Below are positions 1 through 11,107 of a stretch of 64,000 nt of DNA, piece by piece (the first letter of the stretch is position 1; the number at the start of each line of letters is the position of its first letter). The translations under genes and the position numbers were made by a program. The DNA comes from Apostichopus japonicus (lineage: Eukaryota; Echinodermata; Holothuroidea; Aspidochirotida; Stichopodidae): positions 1,585,501 through 1,649,500 of the forward strand of contig NC_092580.1 in NCBI RefSeq assembly GCF_037975245.1, written 5' to 3'. A model generated the notes under the pieces. The model was not told where the DNA came from, did no database searches, and worked only from the letters and a program-made list of their open reading frames with translations.

Positions 1-350
1 TTTTAGTATGTTTTTCTTGAGTGACATGGATGGAGTCGGATATGACGAGGGGAGGTGGTATATAGGGCAAGGAGAGCCGGCTTTTGAAATGGTGGTATAT
101 TGGTCTTATTAATTTAAAAAGAACGCCCACGTTTTGTTGCAATGTATAAAATAGACAAGGAATTTGTATGGGTTATGGGCGGAGGTAAGTGTTTTAGTAT
201 GTGTTGCTTGGGTGAAATGTAGGGTGTCGGATAGAGAGATGTTGAGGTAGGGAGGGCAAGGAGAGCCGGCTGCTGAAAGGGTTATATATTGGTCCTATTT
301 ATTTTAAAGAACCCCCACCATTTTCTATAATGTATAAAATAGACAAGGTA
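1..350. repeat. Two-copy tandem repeat, unit about 191 bp
   Basis: The stretch beginning TTTTAGTATG at base 1 recurs at base 192. Both copies contain GGCAAGGAGAGCCGGC, then a TATATTGGTC block, then AATGTATAAAATAGACAAGG. The second copy stops matching near 350, and the first may continue upstream of the window. No coding sense is visible. From 350 to about 1,440 I see only AT-rich non-coding sequence with no recognisable gene. Confidence 0.85.
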
Positions 351-1467
351 TATGATGAAATGTGAACACATGCAGTTGCAAAAATAATAGTTCCAGTGGC
401 GTAATCTGTTAAGTCGGAACTCTTATAAAGCACACAGACTACGGAAAATTGTGTGCAATTCTTCATTTTCAAGTTAGTGTATTACGTGAAATGTCTCTGA
501 CGATAGTTACTAAGTATCCTTCAAACGCTTTGGAAAGCTATTCCACTATACTATCCCCTTAAACGGAATGTGAAATTTTATTACGCTCACAGGCACATTC
601 ATAATATCCAACCCAACCTCGTGTGAATCCTCAGATTTAAAGAAGGAAATAACTGTGCCATTGTTCAAGTGTTTCCAAGATGTACTGTAGTATGTTGTTC
701 CTTCTTTTTATTTCCTTCCAGTATACATATAAAAATTATAGAGAGGAGTCATATAACACCTCAACAAGAAGAATAACTCATATAAAAGTTTTTTTTTTAA
801 TATGATAGGATACCAAACAGTCCAAGAATAACTAATATAAAAAGGGAGAAAATGTCAAGATGATAGGATATCATAAAAAATGCATCTACACATACAAAAG
901 TTAATACATAAAACGATATAACAAACAAACTATAACAAACATTCTAAGTGCTCGAATGGAATGTATAAAGCAGCACGGTAAATAAATGAGTTGCTGTAAA
1001 CTTACGTTCGGTATTTTGTGTGGATTTTTTAGATTTCTGCTCGATTTGTGCAGGAGAGTTTTCAGTACAGTATACAAAGGTTTATTCTGATCACTGTAAA
1101 TCTTATTAGCCATTCTTGTAAACTCAGGTCTTGCAGCAGCATTTACTTTTTCTAAAAGTATATTGTATTCTAAATTAATATAGATGATGTGTATTTAAGA
1201 AACTTCATTCTTCTTTTCTTTGCTTTTTTTTTTGCAATATAAAATGGTACCAGGCAGGCACTGTATAGATCACATGTGCCAGGGTAGAATAATAGTATTG
1301 AAAACATTTTCCTTAGCATTTTGGTTAAATAAAGACACAACGTAAGCCACACTAGATACTATATAATATACTTTTCTAATACCTTAATGCTTTGCAAGAA
1401 AAGGTCAAACTGTCGTCACTGTATACTCACAGTACTCAGTTTTGGAGGTTCTAGCCACATCAGATCC

Positions 1468-1489
1468 CTCAATAATAATAATAATAATA
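1468..1489. repeat. (AAT)n microsatellite
   Basis: A short run of ATA/AAT trinucleotides follows a unique segment. It lies 150 bases from the old reverse-transcriptase fragment on the minus strand, so it could be an unrelated microsatellite or the tail of another retroelement. Confidence 0.7.
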
Positions 1490-1646
1490 CGTTGCGACCT
1501 TGATAGAATGAGACCTTCATGTTTTATGGTTTATTTTCAAAAACAAATTTCCCTTATTTTTTTTTTTTTTTTTGGGGGGGGGAGTTACGCAATAAAGTCT
1601 TGCGGTCACATGTTGGAACTATGTCATTTACAGAACACTGAAAATT

Positions 1647-1943
1647 TCATTGGTCAGTTTCAACAGAGCTCTTATGAATTGTACATGATACAGCAGTATC
1701 ATCGGCATATTTTGTTATAGAAATGTGTGAGTTTGACCTAATTTCATCAGTATATATAGTAAATAATATAGCATATAATGGACCCCCCCTCCCACCCCAA
1801 GGCACACCAACCTTTATTTCCAATATTTCCGATAACCCTTTATCCAACCTTACTTGTCTGGGCCATCCTTGAAGAAATTGTGTCAGCCAATGACTAAGCC
1901 ATGTTTCTTTGATAAATCGTAAAAGATCCTTCATTTGAAGCAT
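1647..1943 (-). pseudogene. Reverse-transcriptase fragment of a non-LTR retrotransposon
   Basis: Translation of the minus strand gives a palm-domain fragment of about 98 residues. It includes a V-P-W-G-G-like version of the usual G-V-P-Q-G motif, then LFTIYTDEI, then YADDTAVSC, which carries the catalytic aspartates of reverse transcriptase. The order and spacing of the two motifs fit the LINE reverse-transcriptase core. The open frame covers only this part of the domain; neither endonuclease nor the rest of the thumb was found nearby, so it is a dead fragment. It reads with different motif wording from the other LINEs in this window and therefore belongs to another family. Confidence 0.75.
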
Positions 1944-2204
1944 TTGGCAAGACAGTATTAAAGGTTGCTATACAGATTTTCTAGTAATTCGGTCTAAACG
2001 CCCCCCCCCCCTCCTCGTCCTTTGTATAAACTATGCTAGTACCTTCCAAAGTTTCATGTAAAAGTATGTGACCTTCAATTATGTAACTAGGTATTACTTA
2101 GCTAGAAAAAGGTAGTTTTAAGTTAGGCTAGAGTAATGCTCGTGATGAGCAAAGCCGCCAACAGCTAAGAGAAACCGTACTTCTTTAGGGAGATGTTACA
2201 TTTG

Positions 2205-2690
2205 TAACGATTTGACGATTTGTATCTCGGCAAAACGTCAATTTTCAGATTGTTCTCATTTTGACGAGTTGTCGTATCTCAACAAAACGTCAATTTTCAG
2301 ATTTTTTTTCATTTTGGCGACTTGTTATATTTCGGCTAAACGTTAACATTCAGATTTTATTCATTTTGACGACTTGTTGTATCTCAGCAAAACGTCAATT
2401 TTCAATATTTTGTCATTTTGACGACATGCTGTATCTCGGCAAAACGTCAATTTTCAGATTTTTGTCAGTTTGACGACTTGTTGTATCTCGGCAAAACGTT
2501 GAGATTCAAATTTTTGTCATTTTGACGACTTGTTGTTTCTCGGCAAAACGTCAATTTTCAAAATTTTGTCATTTTGACGACTTGTTGCATCTCGGCAAAT
2601 TTAATAATTTTGTCGTTTTGACGAGTTGTTAAACTCGGCAAAACGTCTTTTTCCGAATTTTGTCATTTTGACGAGTTTGTTTCTCTTTCA
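2205..2690. repeat. Tandem repeat of about 60 bp, eight to nine diverged copies
   Basis: Each copy contains TTTTGACGACTTGTTGTATC, then TCGGCAAAACGTCAATTTTC, then a T-rich spacer. Copies differ by substitutions and small indels, so the array is old compared with the 32-bp and 50-bp arrays elsewhere in the window. The open frame of 70 residues at 2,261-2,473 is a by-product of this repeat, not a gene. Confidence 0.9.
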
Positions 2691-4190
2691 TCACCATGTC
2701 CCTTCTACGCTTCCGTAGTATATGAATACTGTATTAATCAATTAAATGACGAGGTGAACTAATAAAGATATTACCTTCCCATAATCCTGGGTGTTTTCAA
2801 ATGGCAGTTAGTTGGTTCTCAAGTCAGTATGGCATGGTTGTTATGTTCGGCTTGTTCCAAAGGGTAATATCCGTCGATATGCAAAAATGCATGGACCTTA
2901 GACAAATAGTGTTACTGAGTGGTTGTAATGATGACTAAAGTATTCGTCAGTATGTAAAAACGAGAGTGGGTCTTAGGTGGATATTCGTCAAAAATGAGTC
3001 AGAAAAAACGAAAAAAATAGACAGTTTTAAAACTTCTAACCCGGCTCAACCAATTCTTCACCCTCGAAGTAGGTAAGAACAATATTTAACTCAATTTCGC
3101 CAAAAGTGCACGTTCGCCACTACGCGAAAACGGGGACGAAATGGCCGGAATATAATTAGGTGTTGTATAATAGGTGATAATTCATTCTTTCCCGTGGCAT
3201 GAAAATGTTCGCTGCTCGCCCCAATGAAAAGAAATATAGGCTAATTTGAGGTTCAAATGATGCTGTAAAGGAGGTTTTATACTCTATTATGCTAAATGCT
3301 AAAGAAATGATGGTTGCTATGTCAAGATTTGATGCAATTTTTTTTATGTATACTTGACAATTACAATGCGGTTTTTTCGGACGCTTGTGAGGGTCAGCGG
3401 GTTTGGGTGTTAGAATGCGGGTCTAATTCCCGCGAATTGCGGGTCAGTTGGGAGATCAATCAACCCTTAATATAAACTTTCATGTGAATTCTAAGTTAGT
3501 ATATTTATATAATATAACTGATTGCTTATTGCCATTGGTACCAGGGTTGTTGTACCAATGTCATTCCTGACATACTATTAGTTAAATATGGGCAGTTCAT
3601 GCTTGCACATGCAGCTGTTTTGGATTTCTGTTTTAATTAATTTGACAACCTCTGGGCAAAGACTTGTTTCATAGCCGCGAGAGTGGATTGGCCTCCATGA
3701 TTGTGACAGAATGACAACTTTTGACTTTCTACCGGTATATATTGATTCTCCTCTCTTCATCAGGTATGAGTCCAGTCAGGCAGCTCCCAGCCCTTTGATG
3801 TCCACACCTTTAGCAGGGCATATGGTTCACAAAGAATGGATCAAGACATAACTGTTAGGTAAGGATGTTTAATGTAGGCATTCCAGTATTTTATGTTGTT
3901 ACACTTACTCATTTGTGGAGAATGCATTCTTGTTTAAATATGTTAACAACAATTATGTTAACTACCACATACTTATTACAACATCTGACAACATCACAGT
4001 AGTGGGTATAATTTTCAATCTTTCAAAGGAAGTTGGTCTTCAAAGAAATATCCCCTTGATGCTAACCTGTGTGTTATCATCAAAGACCATCCAATTGGCC
4101 AGATTATGTTGCATACCAGAAAACATGAGTACTCTTAAAGACACTGCATGGGAATTTGCGGAAACATTTCTTTAACAGTGATGTTGAAGA
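2691..4190. other. Mostly unassigned sequence upstream of the 32-bp array
   Basis: I see no recognisable gene here. Two places look weakly exon-like. At about 3,760-3,842 a stretch preceded by CATCAG reads as a Ser/Pro-rich peptide. At 3,915-4,175 there is an open frame of 86 residues without recognisable domains. A pyrimidine-rich TTTCTTTAACAG at 4,168-4,179 is a good candidate splice acceptor for the exon that runs into the minisatellite. Confidence 0.4.
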
Positions 4191-4215
4191 TGTATTATCT
4201 CCACATAGTTCACCA
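4180..4215 (+). CDS. Possible acidic exon leading into the 32-bp array
   Basis: After the acceptor-like TTTCTTTAACAG, one frame reads DVEDVLSPHSSPVQSG and then enters the minisatellite. The composition, acidic then Ser/Pro-rich, resembles two other acidic stretches downstream at about 5,690-5,752 (WDGEEEEHSSDTSEDL) and 6,086-6,302. These may be N-terminal exons of one gene, perhaps the Kolobok-like transposase-related gene whose core pieces follow. This is inference from composition and order only. No start codon could be placed with confidence. Confidence 0.3.
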
Positions 4216-5431
4216 GTCCAGTCAGGTGGGCCATCAACAAGTCATCAGTCCAGTCAGATGGGCCATCAACAAGTCATCAGTCCAGTCAGATGGGCCATCA
4301 ACAAGTCATCAGTCCAGTCAGGTGGGCCATCAACAAGTCATCAGTCCAGTCAGATGGGCCATCAACAAGTCATCAGTCCAGTCAGATGGGCCATCAACAA
4401 GTCATCAGTCCAGTCAGGTGGGCCATCAACAAGTCATCAGTCCAGTCAGATGGGCCATCAACAAGTCATCAGTCCAGTCAGATGGGCCATCAACAAGTCA
4501 TCAGTCCAGTCAGATGGGCCATCAACAAGTCATCAGTCCAGTCAGATGGGCCATCAACAAGTCATCAGTCCAGTCAAGTGGGCCATCAACAAGTCATCAG
4601 TCCAGTCAGATGGGCCATCAACAAGTCATCAGTCCAGTCAGATGGGCCATCAACAAGTCATCAGTCCAGTCAGATGGGCCATCAACAAGTCATCAGTCCA
4701 GTCAGATGGGCCATCAACAAGTCATCAGTCCAGTCAGATGGGCCATCAACAAGTCATCAGTCCAGTCAGATGGGCCATCAACAAGTCATCAGTCCAGTCA
4801 GATGGGCCATCAACAAGTCATCAGTCCAGTCAGGTGGGCCATCAACAAGTCATCAGTCCAGTCAGATGGGCCATCAACAAGTCATCAGTCCAGTCAGATG
4901 GGCCATCAACAAGTCATCAGTCCAGTCAGGTGGGCCATCAACAAGTCATCAGTCCAGTCAGATGGGCCATCAACAAGTCATCAGTCCAGTCAGATGGGCC
5001 ATCAACAAGTCATCAGTCCAGTCAGATGGGCCATCAACAAGTCATCAGTCCAGTCAGATGGGCCATCAACAAGTCATCAGTCCAGTCAAGTGGGCCATCA
5101 ACAAGTCATCAGTCCAGTCAGATGGGCCATCAACAAGTCATCAGTCCAGTCAGATGGGCCATCAACAAGTCATCAGTCCAGTCAGATGGGCCATCAACAA
5201 GTCATCAGTCCAGTCAGATGGGCCATCAACAAGTCATCAGTCCAGTCAGATGGGCCATCAACAAGTCATCAGTCCAGTCAGATGGGCCATCAACAAGTCA
5301 TCAGTCCAGTCAGATGGGCCATCAACAAGTCATCAGTCCAGTCAGGTGGGCCATCAACAAGTCATCAGTCCAGTCAGATGGGCCATCAACAAGTCATCAG
5401 TCCAGTCAGATGGGCCATCAACAAGTCATCA
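4216..5431. repeat. 32-bp minisatellite, 38 copies, open in all three plus-strand frames
   Basis: The unit starts GTCCAGTCAGATGGGCCATC and ends AACAAGTCATCA. The array is 1,216 bp long, exactly 38 units of 32 bp. Variation is almost limited to one site where the G of GATGGG alternates with GGTGGG or AGTGGG. Because 32 is not a multiple of three, each frame cycles through all registers and repeats every 96 bp as a 32-residue Ser/Gln-rich peptide. No register has a stop, so three overlapping open frames of 396 to 434 residues result. The uniformity suggests recent expansion. Whether any frame is translated is unknown. Confidence 0.95.
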
Positions 5432-5689
5432 ACTGCCACAGGATGAACCAATCACATTAAGGGTCATTTGTGTGAGTTAAAAGCCATTTCATTGTCAGGG
5501 ATGAAACTCTTTGTCCAAACACCATGTTTGTAGATAATTGAGAATTATAGTCCCTTATAGTCCATCGGGGCAGGCTCAAATTTGAATTCTCAATCATTAA
5601 CATGATTTGTCTTTTCAGCAGCAGTTTTGAGTATGAGGAGATTGTGTACTACATCTACCCCATAGAAGGGTTGGAGTGAATGTTCAGAA

Positions 5690-5754
5690 TCGAGTTGGGA
5701 TGGGGAGGAGGAAGAGCACTCTTCAGACACCAGTGAGGATCTCAATAAAAGGTA
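5690..5754 (+). CDS. Possible short acidic exon, gene unassigned
   Basis: One frame reads WDGEEEEHSSDTSEDLNK and runs to AAAAG followed by GTACC, a possible weak donor. The strong Glu/Ser/Asp composition resembles the acidic stretch at 6,086-6,302. It lies about 35 bases outside the left arm of the large inverted repeat and is absent from the right-arm side. No start codon or domain is identifiable, so the call rests on composition and a plausible splice border. Confidence 0.3.
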
Positions 5755-6085
5755 CCATTGTTTTTTACATTATATTATAGACTGTACTATGGGTGGGTCC
5801 GTTTGAACTACGGGTTGCCCTAAGAAATGAGACAAGCACAATCAGTTCCACCATGGTTTTGTCCAATCAAAATCTTCCTTCAAGAAAACCAAAGATGTCA
5901 TCCACTGTATCTTTGTGTGTTGTAGATTTCAATTTTTCATATGTAGTATGTAGGCGCACCACATTGAGTACAATGGCGGTGATCAAAGGTCATTTGAAGC
6001 TTGAAAGATGAAGAGTTGATATTCAATTACATTTAGTGAGTGTTTTAACAACAACTGCTTTTCATACTAAGCCATCCTGAAGGTG

Positions 6086-6303
6086 CACCTCAGCCCTGGA
6101 TGATGAAGAAAGTTATAGTGATGCAACAGAAGGAGGTGAGGAAACTAGTTTTGATGCTGATGCTGTTTCAAGAAGACCCAACCTTCATAACTTACCTGGG
6201 GAGCATTCAGCAGCTGTTGAGAGTCATTCCTGTACCAAAAAAAATGTGCACATCACCAGTAAGGACCACAAACAAAACTGTAGTGACTGCTCTGACAGTC
6301 TAA
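6086..6303 (+). CDS. Acidic Ser-rich exon, left-arm copy
   Basis: After CCTCAG a frame reads LDDEESYSDATEGGEE and continues as a hydrophilic peptide containing several Cys and His residues to TCTAATG followed by GGTAGG. It is about 70 codons without a stop. The right arm has the same exon on the minus strand at about 52,375-52,592 with several substitutions. It precedes the Kolobok-like core pieces in the same orientation and could be the N-terminal part of that gene. No domain is recognised. Confidence 0.4.
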
Positions 6304-6519
6304 TGGGTAGGTAGTGCAATGATATTTTTATATGTTTCTTGTGTTTATGTCTTTTATTCTACAATACACATTACTATGGAAATGTGGCAAAGAATGCTGT
6401 TATATCGGCTTCCTTCTGGTTCTAACCACAAAGTACAGAACAGATGTTTGAACAATGGTTTTATTGTGAAATACATAGATCCCATGAATCAGAGATGGCC
6501 ACCCTGTAGATCATGAGCT

Positions 6520-7700
6520 GAAGAAGCTTGTCTCAGTACTTCATGTGGCTCCCTCAGAGCCTGGGTAGAAGCCTGAGTGAAGAGATTCAACAGAGACTGC
6601 ACTACTTAAAGTACAGAGCAACCTCTTATCATCCCTGGACAAAGGATATGTAACCGCGTTAATTATGCCCGATTTATCGCAAAACAAGTTGTGACCACCA
6701 ATGATCATCATTATGAACCTGTCATCTTGAAGCAAGACGTGCCTCAAGGTTCAGTTTTAGGTCCTAAGATGTATAGTATGTATACAGCACCGTTGGGTGA
6801 ACGTATTCGACATCACCGATCAAAATACCACTTTTATGCTGACGACACACAGTTGTATGTGTCGTTTAAACCTGACAATGGGGATGCACAGAAGAAGGCA
6901 ATGCATCTAGTATCTGGATGCTTAGCTGATATTAAGAATTGGATGCACAATAATAAGCTAAAGCTGAACCCTGCCAAAACGGAAGTGATGTTATTTTCCA
7001 CTAAGCGCAACAAAAACTGTCAATAACATTCATTAAATATCGGCGATTCTAATATCAAACCAACACCAACGGTAAGAAATCTTGGTGTAATGTTTGACTC
7101 TCATCTGAACATGTCCCAACAAATTAAGAGTGTTTGTAGGTCTGGATACGCAAGTCTTTGAAATATTGGTCACATAAGGCGTTATTTAACTGACGATGCA
7201 ACCAAATCACTTGTGAATGGCCTAGTAACCTTGTGTCTTGATTTCTGCAACCTCGCTGCTTTTTGGTGCACCACAATCGACTTTGAATAGGCTGCAACGT
7301 GTCCAAAACACCGAGGCACGTATAATCACCAGAACTTTGCGTTTCTCTCACATCACACCTGTCTTAAGAGATCTTCACTGGCTGCCTGTTCACCGTCGTG
7401 TCGAGTTCAAACTATTAGTACATGCATATAAATCCATTCATTTTCAAGCACGTCAATACTTACCTGATTTGCTAACTGTGTACAAGCCTAACAGAACACT
7501 GAGATCGGCCAGTTCCCTTACACTAGTGGTCCCCAGAGTAAGGACTGCTACATACAGCGAGAGACAATTGAACTTTGCTGCTGGCAAGCTATTGAATGCA
7601 CTGCTAAATAATATCTGTGATGCCAAAACATTAGCCACTTTTAAGAAATTACTTAAAACTCACTTTTTCTTTTTAGGAATTTCACTGTAAATCTATATTG
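6520..7700 (+). pseudogene. L2/CR1-type LINE reverse-transcriptase fragment, left-arm copy
   Basis: The plus strand encodes the RT motif [20 protein letters not shown], then [10 protein letters not shown] with the catalytic aspartates, then a thumb-like segment. After a frame change the C-terminal piece includes LRDLHWLPVHRRVEFKLL and ends FFLGISL. The coding sense is spread over at least three frames, and a stop interrupts the CRSGYASL region. About 110 bp present in the right-arm copy, encoding part of the RT core before VTTxxHH, are deleted near 6,680. No endonuclease is present. It is a 5'-truncated dead copy that predates the arm duplication, because both arms carry it at the same place. 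Confidence 0.88.
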
Positions 7701-7738
7701 TTTTTAAAATTTTTCTTTAGTACATATATATAAAAAAT

Positions 7739-7794
7739 ATATACGAAAAAGGAAATGGACGCAGCTTGAATATTAATATAAAAATATAAATATA

Positions 7795-7869
<75 letters not shown>

Positions 7870-7932
7870 AATATATATATATTTATATTTTTATATTAAT
7901 ATTCAAGCTGCGTCCATTTTCTTTTTCGTATT
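7739..7932. repeat. Fold-back sequence with (TA)n core
   Basis: GGAAATGGACGCAGCTTGAA followed by TATTAATATAAAAATAT near 7,752 is matched in reverse complement near 7,895-7,920, with a (TA)n stretch between. The two sides can form a hairpin with arms of roughly 80 bases. In the right arm only the distal side is present, at about 50,666-50,700, next to a longer (TA)n tract, so the palindrome is complete only here. Confidence 0.85.
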
Positions 7933-7989
7933 CATATTTTAAGGGGTTTTGTCATTTTGTTACTTAAAAATACTTAAAACTCACAAATT

Positions 7990-8612
7990 GTTCACAGTTT
8001 TATAACCTCCCAGCTTGACATGAGAAACTCACTTTTGTTTAGCCTCCCCCAAATTGCTTGTCTTCAGCGCATCCAAAACGCATGCTTGGTCACCTTCATC
8101 CCACACAAATCCTGTTTTGTATGAGTTACATTGGTTGCTCATTGTGTTCAAGTCACTAAATGATCTGGCATTAGAATAAAAAGATGTTCTTCTTACACCA
8201 TATACACCTCCTCATCCACTCTATTCCAGAAATACGTCTCATCTCTGTGAACCGAGATCCAAACGTACATGGGTGGGGGGGGGGATAGGGCTGTTTCTGT
8301 CGCAGCCCCACATCTCTGGAACTCATTTCCCGCACAGGTTAATTCTTGTTCTTCAGTAAATCAGTTCAAGAAAGCTCTGAAGACTTATATGTCACAAGCA
8401 TTTCCATAACCTGTCAGTTCATTTATTGCATTGCCTGTGTTGCTGTTTACCTCATGTTATTTGCTGTAGTATTTAATTTTTTTTAGTTATGTTTTGATTA
8501 TGTATAATTAAGTTGCAGCTTTCAAGATATTGTATTACGCCTCCAGCACCTGCTGGTGGAGTTTGTGCACGTTATAAGTCCACGTTATTATTATTATTAT
8601 TACTATTATTAT
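7990..8612 (+). pseudogene. 3' end of a second LINE, left-arm copy
   Basis: Fragments in several frames read as the C-terminal end of a LINE ORF, including LQRIQNA, an LHWLL-like piece, and HLWNSFPAQVN followed by QFKKALKTYM. These match the family pattern of aligned hydrophobic and Trp residues after the RT domain. The 3' end is typical: CACGTTATAAGTCCACGTTA followed by an ATT microsatellite at 8,584-8,614. It abuts the other LINE fragment with only the fold-back and about 60 bases between. The right-arm partner is at about 49,972-50,600. Confidence 0.75.
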
Positions 8613-8689
8613 TAAGGCTACTTGAAATCATCTCATTTTCCCTTCTTTTTTTTTGGTCAGGTGATGGAATGAATGACAGATTATAAAAC

Positions 8690-8875
8690 CAGTGACGTCC
8701 TCAACATGTCTGTGATTGATAAATGACAAGTGCAGCTTAAATCACCAATTATGGAGAAAGAGGCTTTCATTGAGACAATGGATATCTTAACAAAGAATGG
8801 CTTGAAAGTTCAGGAGGGTTGTGACTGATGCACATCCCCAGAGTAAAGCTTACATGAGTAACTTTGGTATTCTAC
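8690..8875 (+). pseudogene. Kolobok-like transposase core fragment 1, left-arm copy
   Basis: One frame reads KSPIMEKEAFIETMDILTKN and another, after a one-base shift, VVTDAHPQSKAYM. I recognise this as the central block (EKxxFxxxxxxL then VTDxHxxxxxxM) of Kolobok-type, THAP-associated transposases and related multicopy invertebrate proteins, where the Asp of VTD is thought to be catalytic. The frame break lies between QE and VVTD. The right-arm copy (49,735-49,862) is also broken there, so the damage largely predates duplication. The donor after KAYM is intact on the right (GTAAG) but GTAAC here. Family assignment is from memory of the motif. Confidence 0.55.
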
Positions 8876-9436
8876 ATTTAACATTTGTATAGCTATGCAC
8901 TCTTGTTTAGGGAGGGACCTTGAAAAGTTTCTGATTCATCATCATTGTACATAACAGGCTAAAAACCTTTAAATATAAGACTAGGTGGAACTTTCTGACA
9001 AATATCAAGCTGAAATGAGACTAAACATGGACCAAAAACATGACAAACTTGTAGATATTAGTTGTTTTAGTATATATGTAACATAGTGATTGCATAGAAG
9101 TTGGAATGTTCCTCTGACCTATCTGAGCATACAGATTCTGCTTTGTTACATTGGCTAGAAATCATTGAAGCAGTCATGGTGTGAGGTTAAAGTAACTCTT
9201 TTGCTGATAGGACATCATGTTTTAAAAACACAGAAGGACAAATGTGTAGTTTTCTAATCAGATTGCATACACTTGTTGTAGAAAATGAATCTTTAATGAA
9301 ACTTGGGGCCTTAATAGCTTTGATAAATGGTCAACAGTAACTGAAATTCAAAGAGACCTCGCCTTTATTGCCGCAAACAAAAACCACACCATTGTCAACC
9401 TGTGAACCCCTTTTTCATTGCCTAGATCAGGAACCA

Positions 9437-9620
9437 GAAGTTTCACACTCTTTTGGTGTTTGGCATGGAGCAAACAACGTTGGGAAGAAAATTGCAGAGG
9501 CTTTGTAGAAAAGCTATAAATCTACCACTGAGTGCTTGGATTGGAAACATAAACTAATCACTTCTGGTACTGCTCCAAGCTGGCACAGGGTGACAGATTA
9601 CATTTCATGGTAAGAGTAAT
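9437..9620 (+). pseudogene. Kolobok-like transposase core fragment 2, left-arm copy
   Basis: The frame reads EVSHSFGVWHGANNVGKKIA, then hits TAG, then continues open to WHRVTDYIS and a GTAAG donor at 9,610. The pattern H-x-F-x-V-W-H-x-x-x-x-V-x-K-K is the block that follows VTDxH in the Kolobok-like family, so order and spacing with fragment 1 agree. The right arm has the same block and the same TAG at about 48,971-49,155, showing that the stop was present before the arms diverged. The stop is one C-to-T change away from a Gln codon. Confidence 0.55.
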
Positions 9621-9864
9621 AAAAGGGGCTGGGGGCTATCATAGTAAATGAATGTAAATAAGAATGTTTCAAAGTTGATGTTCTCCTTTAGATTGTCAAA
9701 ATGTGCCCCATTTACAACCTTGACCACTCGATAGATTTATGCTGCACTGCTTGTGTTTATCCGAAGGTAATTTGAATATGTAATCTGCAATGTCTATGAA
9801 AGGGATAGATCGGACTGAACCCATTTGAAGAAATCTATGTTACCAATGCAAGGTCAGTCATAAT

Positions 9865-10586
9865 CCCTTGAACCTACACCTATTAAACAACATCCCTTGA
9901 ACCTACACCTATTAAACAGCATCCCTTGAACCTACACCTATTAAACAGCATCCCTTGAACCTACACCTATTGAACAACATCCTTTGAACCTACACCTATT
10001 AAACAGCATCCCTTGAACCTACACCTATTAAACAGCATCCCTTGAACCTACACCTATTAAACAACATCCCTTGAACCTACACCTATTAAACAACATCCCT
10101 TGAACCTACACCTATTAAACAGCATCCCTTGAACCTACACCTATTAAACAGCATCCCTTGAACCTACACCTATTAAACAGCATCCCTTGAACCTACACCT
10201 ATTAAACAGCATCCCTTGAACCTACACCTATTAAACAGCATCCCTTGAACCTACACCTATTAAACAGCATCCCTTGAACCTACACCTATTAAACAGCATC
10301 CCTTGAACCTACACCTATTAAACAGCATCCCTTGAACCTACACCTATTAAACAGCATCCCTTGAACCTACACCTATTAAACAGCATCCCTTGAACCTACA
10401 CCTATTAAACAGCATCCCTTGAACCTACACCTATTAAACAGCATCCCTTGAACCTACACCTATTAAACAGCATCCCTTGAACCTACACCAATTAAACAGC
10501 ATCCCTTGAACCTACACCTAGTAAACAGCATCCCTTGAACCTATGCCTATTAAACAGCATCCCTTCCTACACCTATTAAACAGCAT
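9865..10586. repeat. 29-bp minisatellite, 24 full copies plus one degenerate, left arm
   Basis: The unit contains CCCTTGAACCTACACCTATT then AAACAGCAT. Twenty-four consecutive 29-bp units fill 9,865-10,560, followed by a 26-bp degenerate copy. Early copies carry AAACAACAT instead of AAACAGCAT. The mirrored array in the right arm has only 12 contiguous units plus a detached one. 29 is not a multiple of three and stops occur, so it is non-coding. Confidence 0.95.
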
Positions 10587-11107
10587 CTGTATCATGAGTT
10601 TGCAAGCATTGTTATTGATATCTCACATGATTACCTCACATCTATCATTGAACTCCTGTGCACACCTAACACATATGCAGGAATCTGAAAATAGCCTCAC
10701 ATACTGTGTAACAGTACTGTGTCCTTTTGATGCCCATCTTTCAACCAAACAGTGGTATCATAAGGATTCTGTGAATAAATGTCACATAAACATATTTTTC
10801 CACTAAAGTCATATTACCCTATCAATTAGGCACGTTGGACAGGTGTTTTACATAGTGTGGTAGGCCGACATCAGTGGAATTTTGGAGTAAGAGGTGGCAC
10901 AGCAAAGAGTGAACATGGTCCTTTGGGAGAGAACTGTAAGTCAAAAAAATACAGGAGGGGTCTCCCGCACATCTAACACTACGGGAAGTTGCTCTTGATC
11001 AACGCCTCATCCATAACGTGCACTACTACACACGGTTCAGGTAGATGTTAAGGATATATCTAAAGCAATGTCAGAACTAGTTTATCTCACAACATTTACA
11101 CCCCAGT

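Noticed and set aside
4216-5431. CRISPR-like array
   Set aside because: The repeats are directly adjacent with no unique spacers, so this is a minisatellite. The 29-bp and 50-bp arrays are rejected as CRISPR for the same reason, and the window is eukaryotic.
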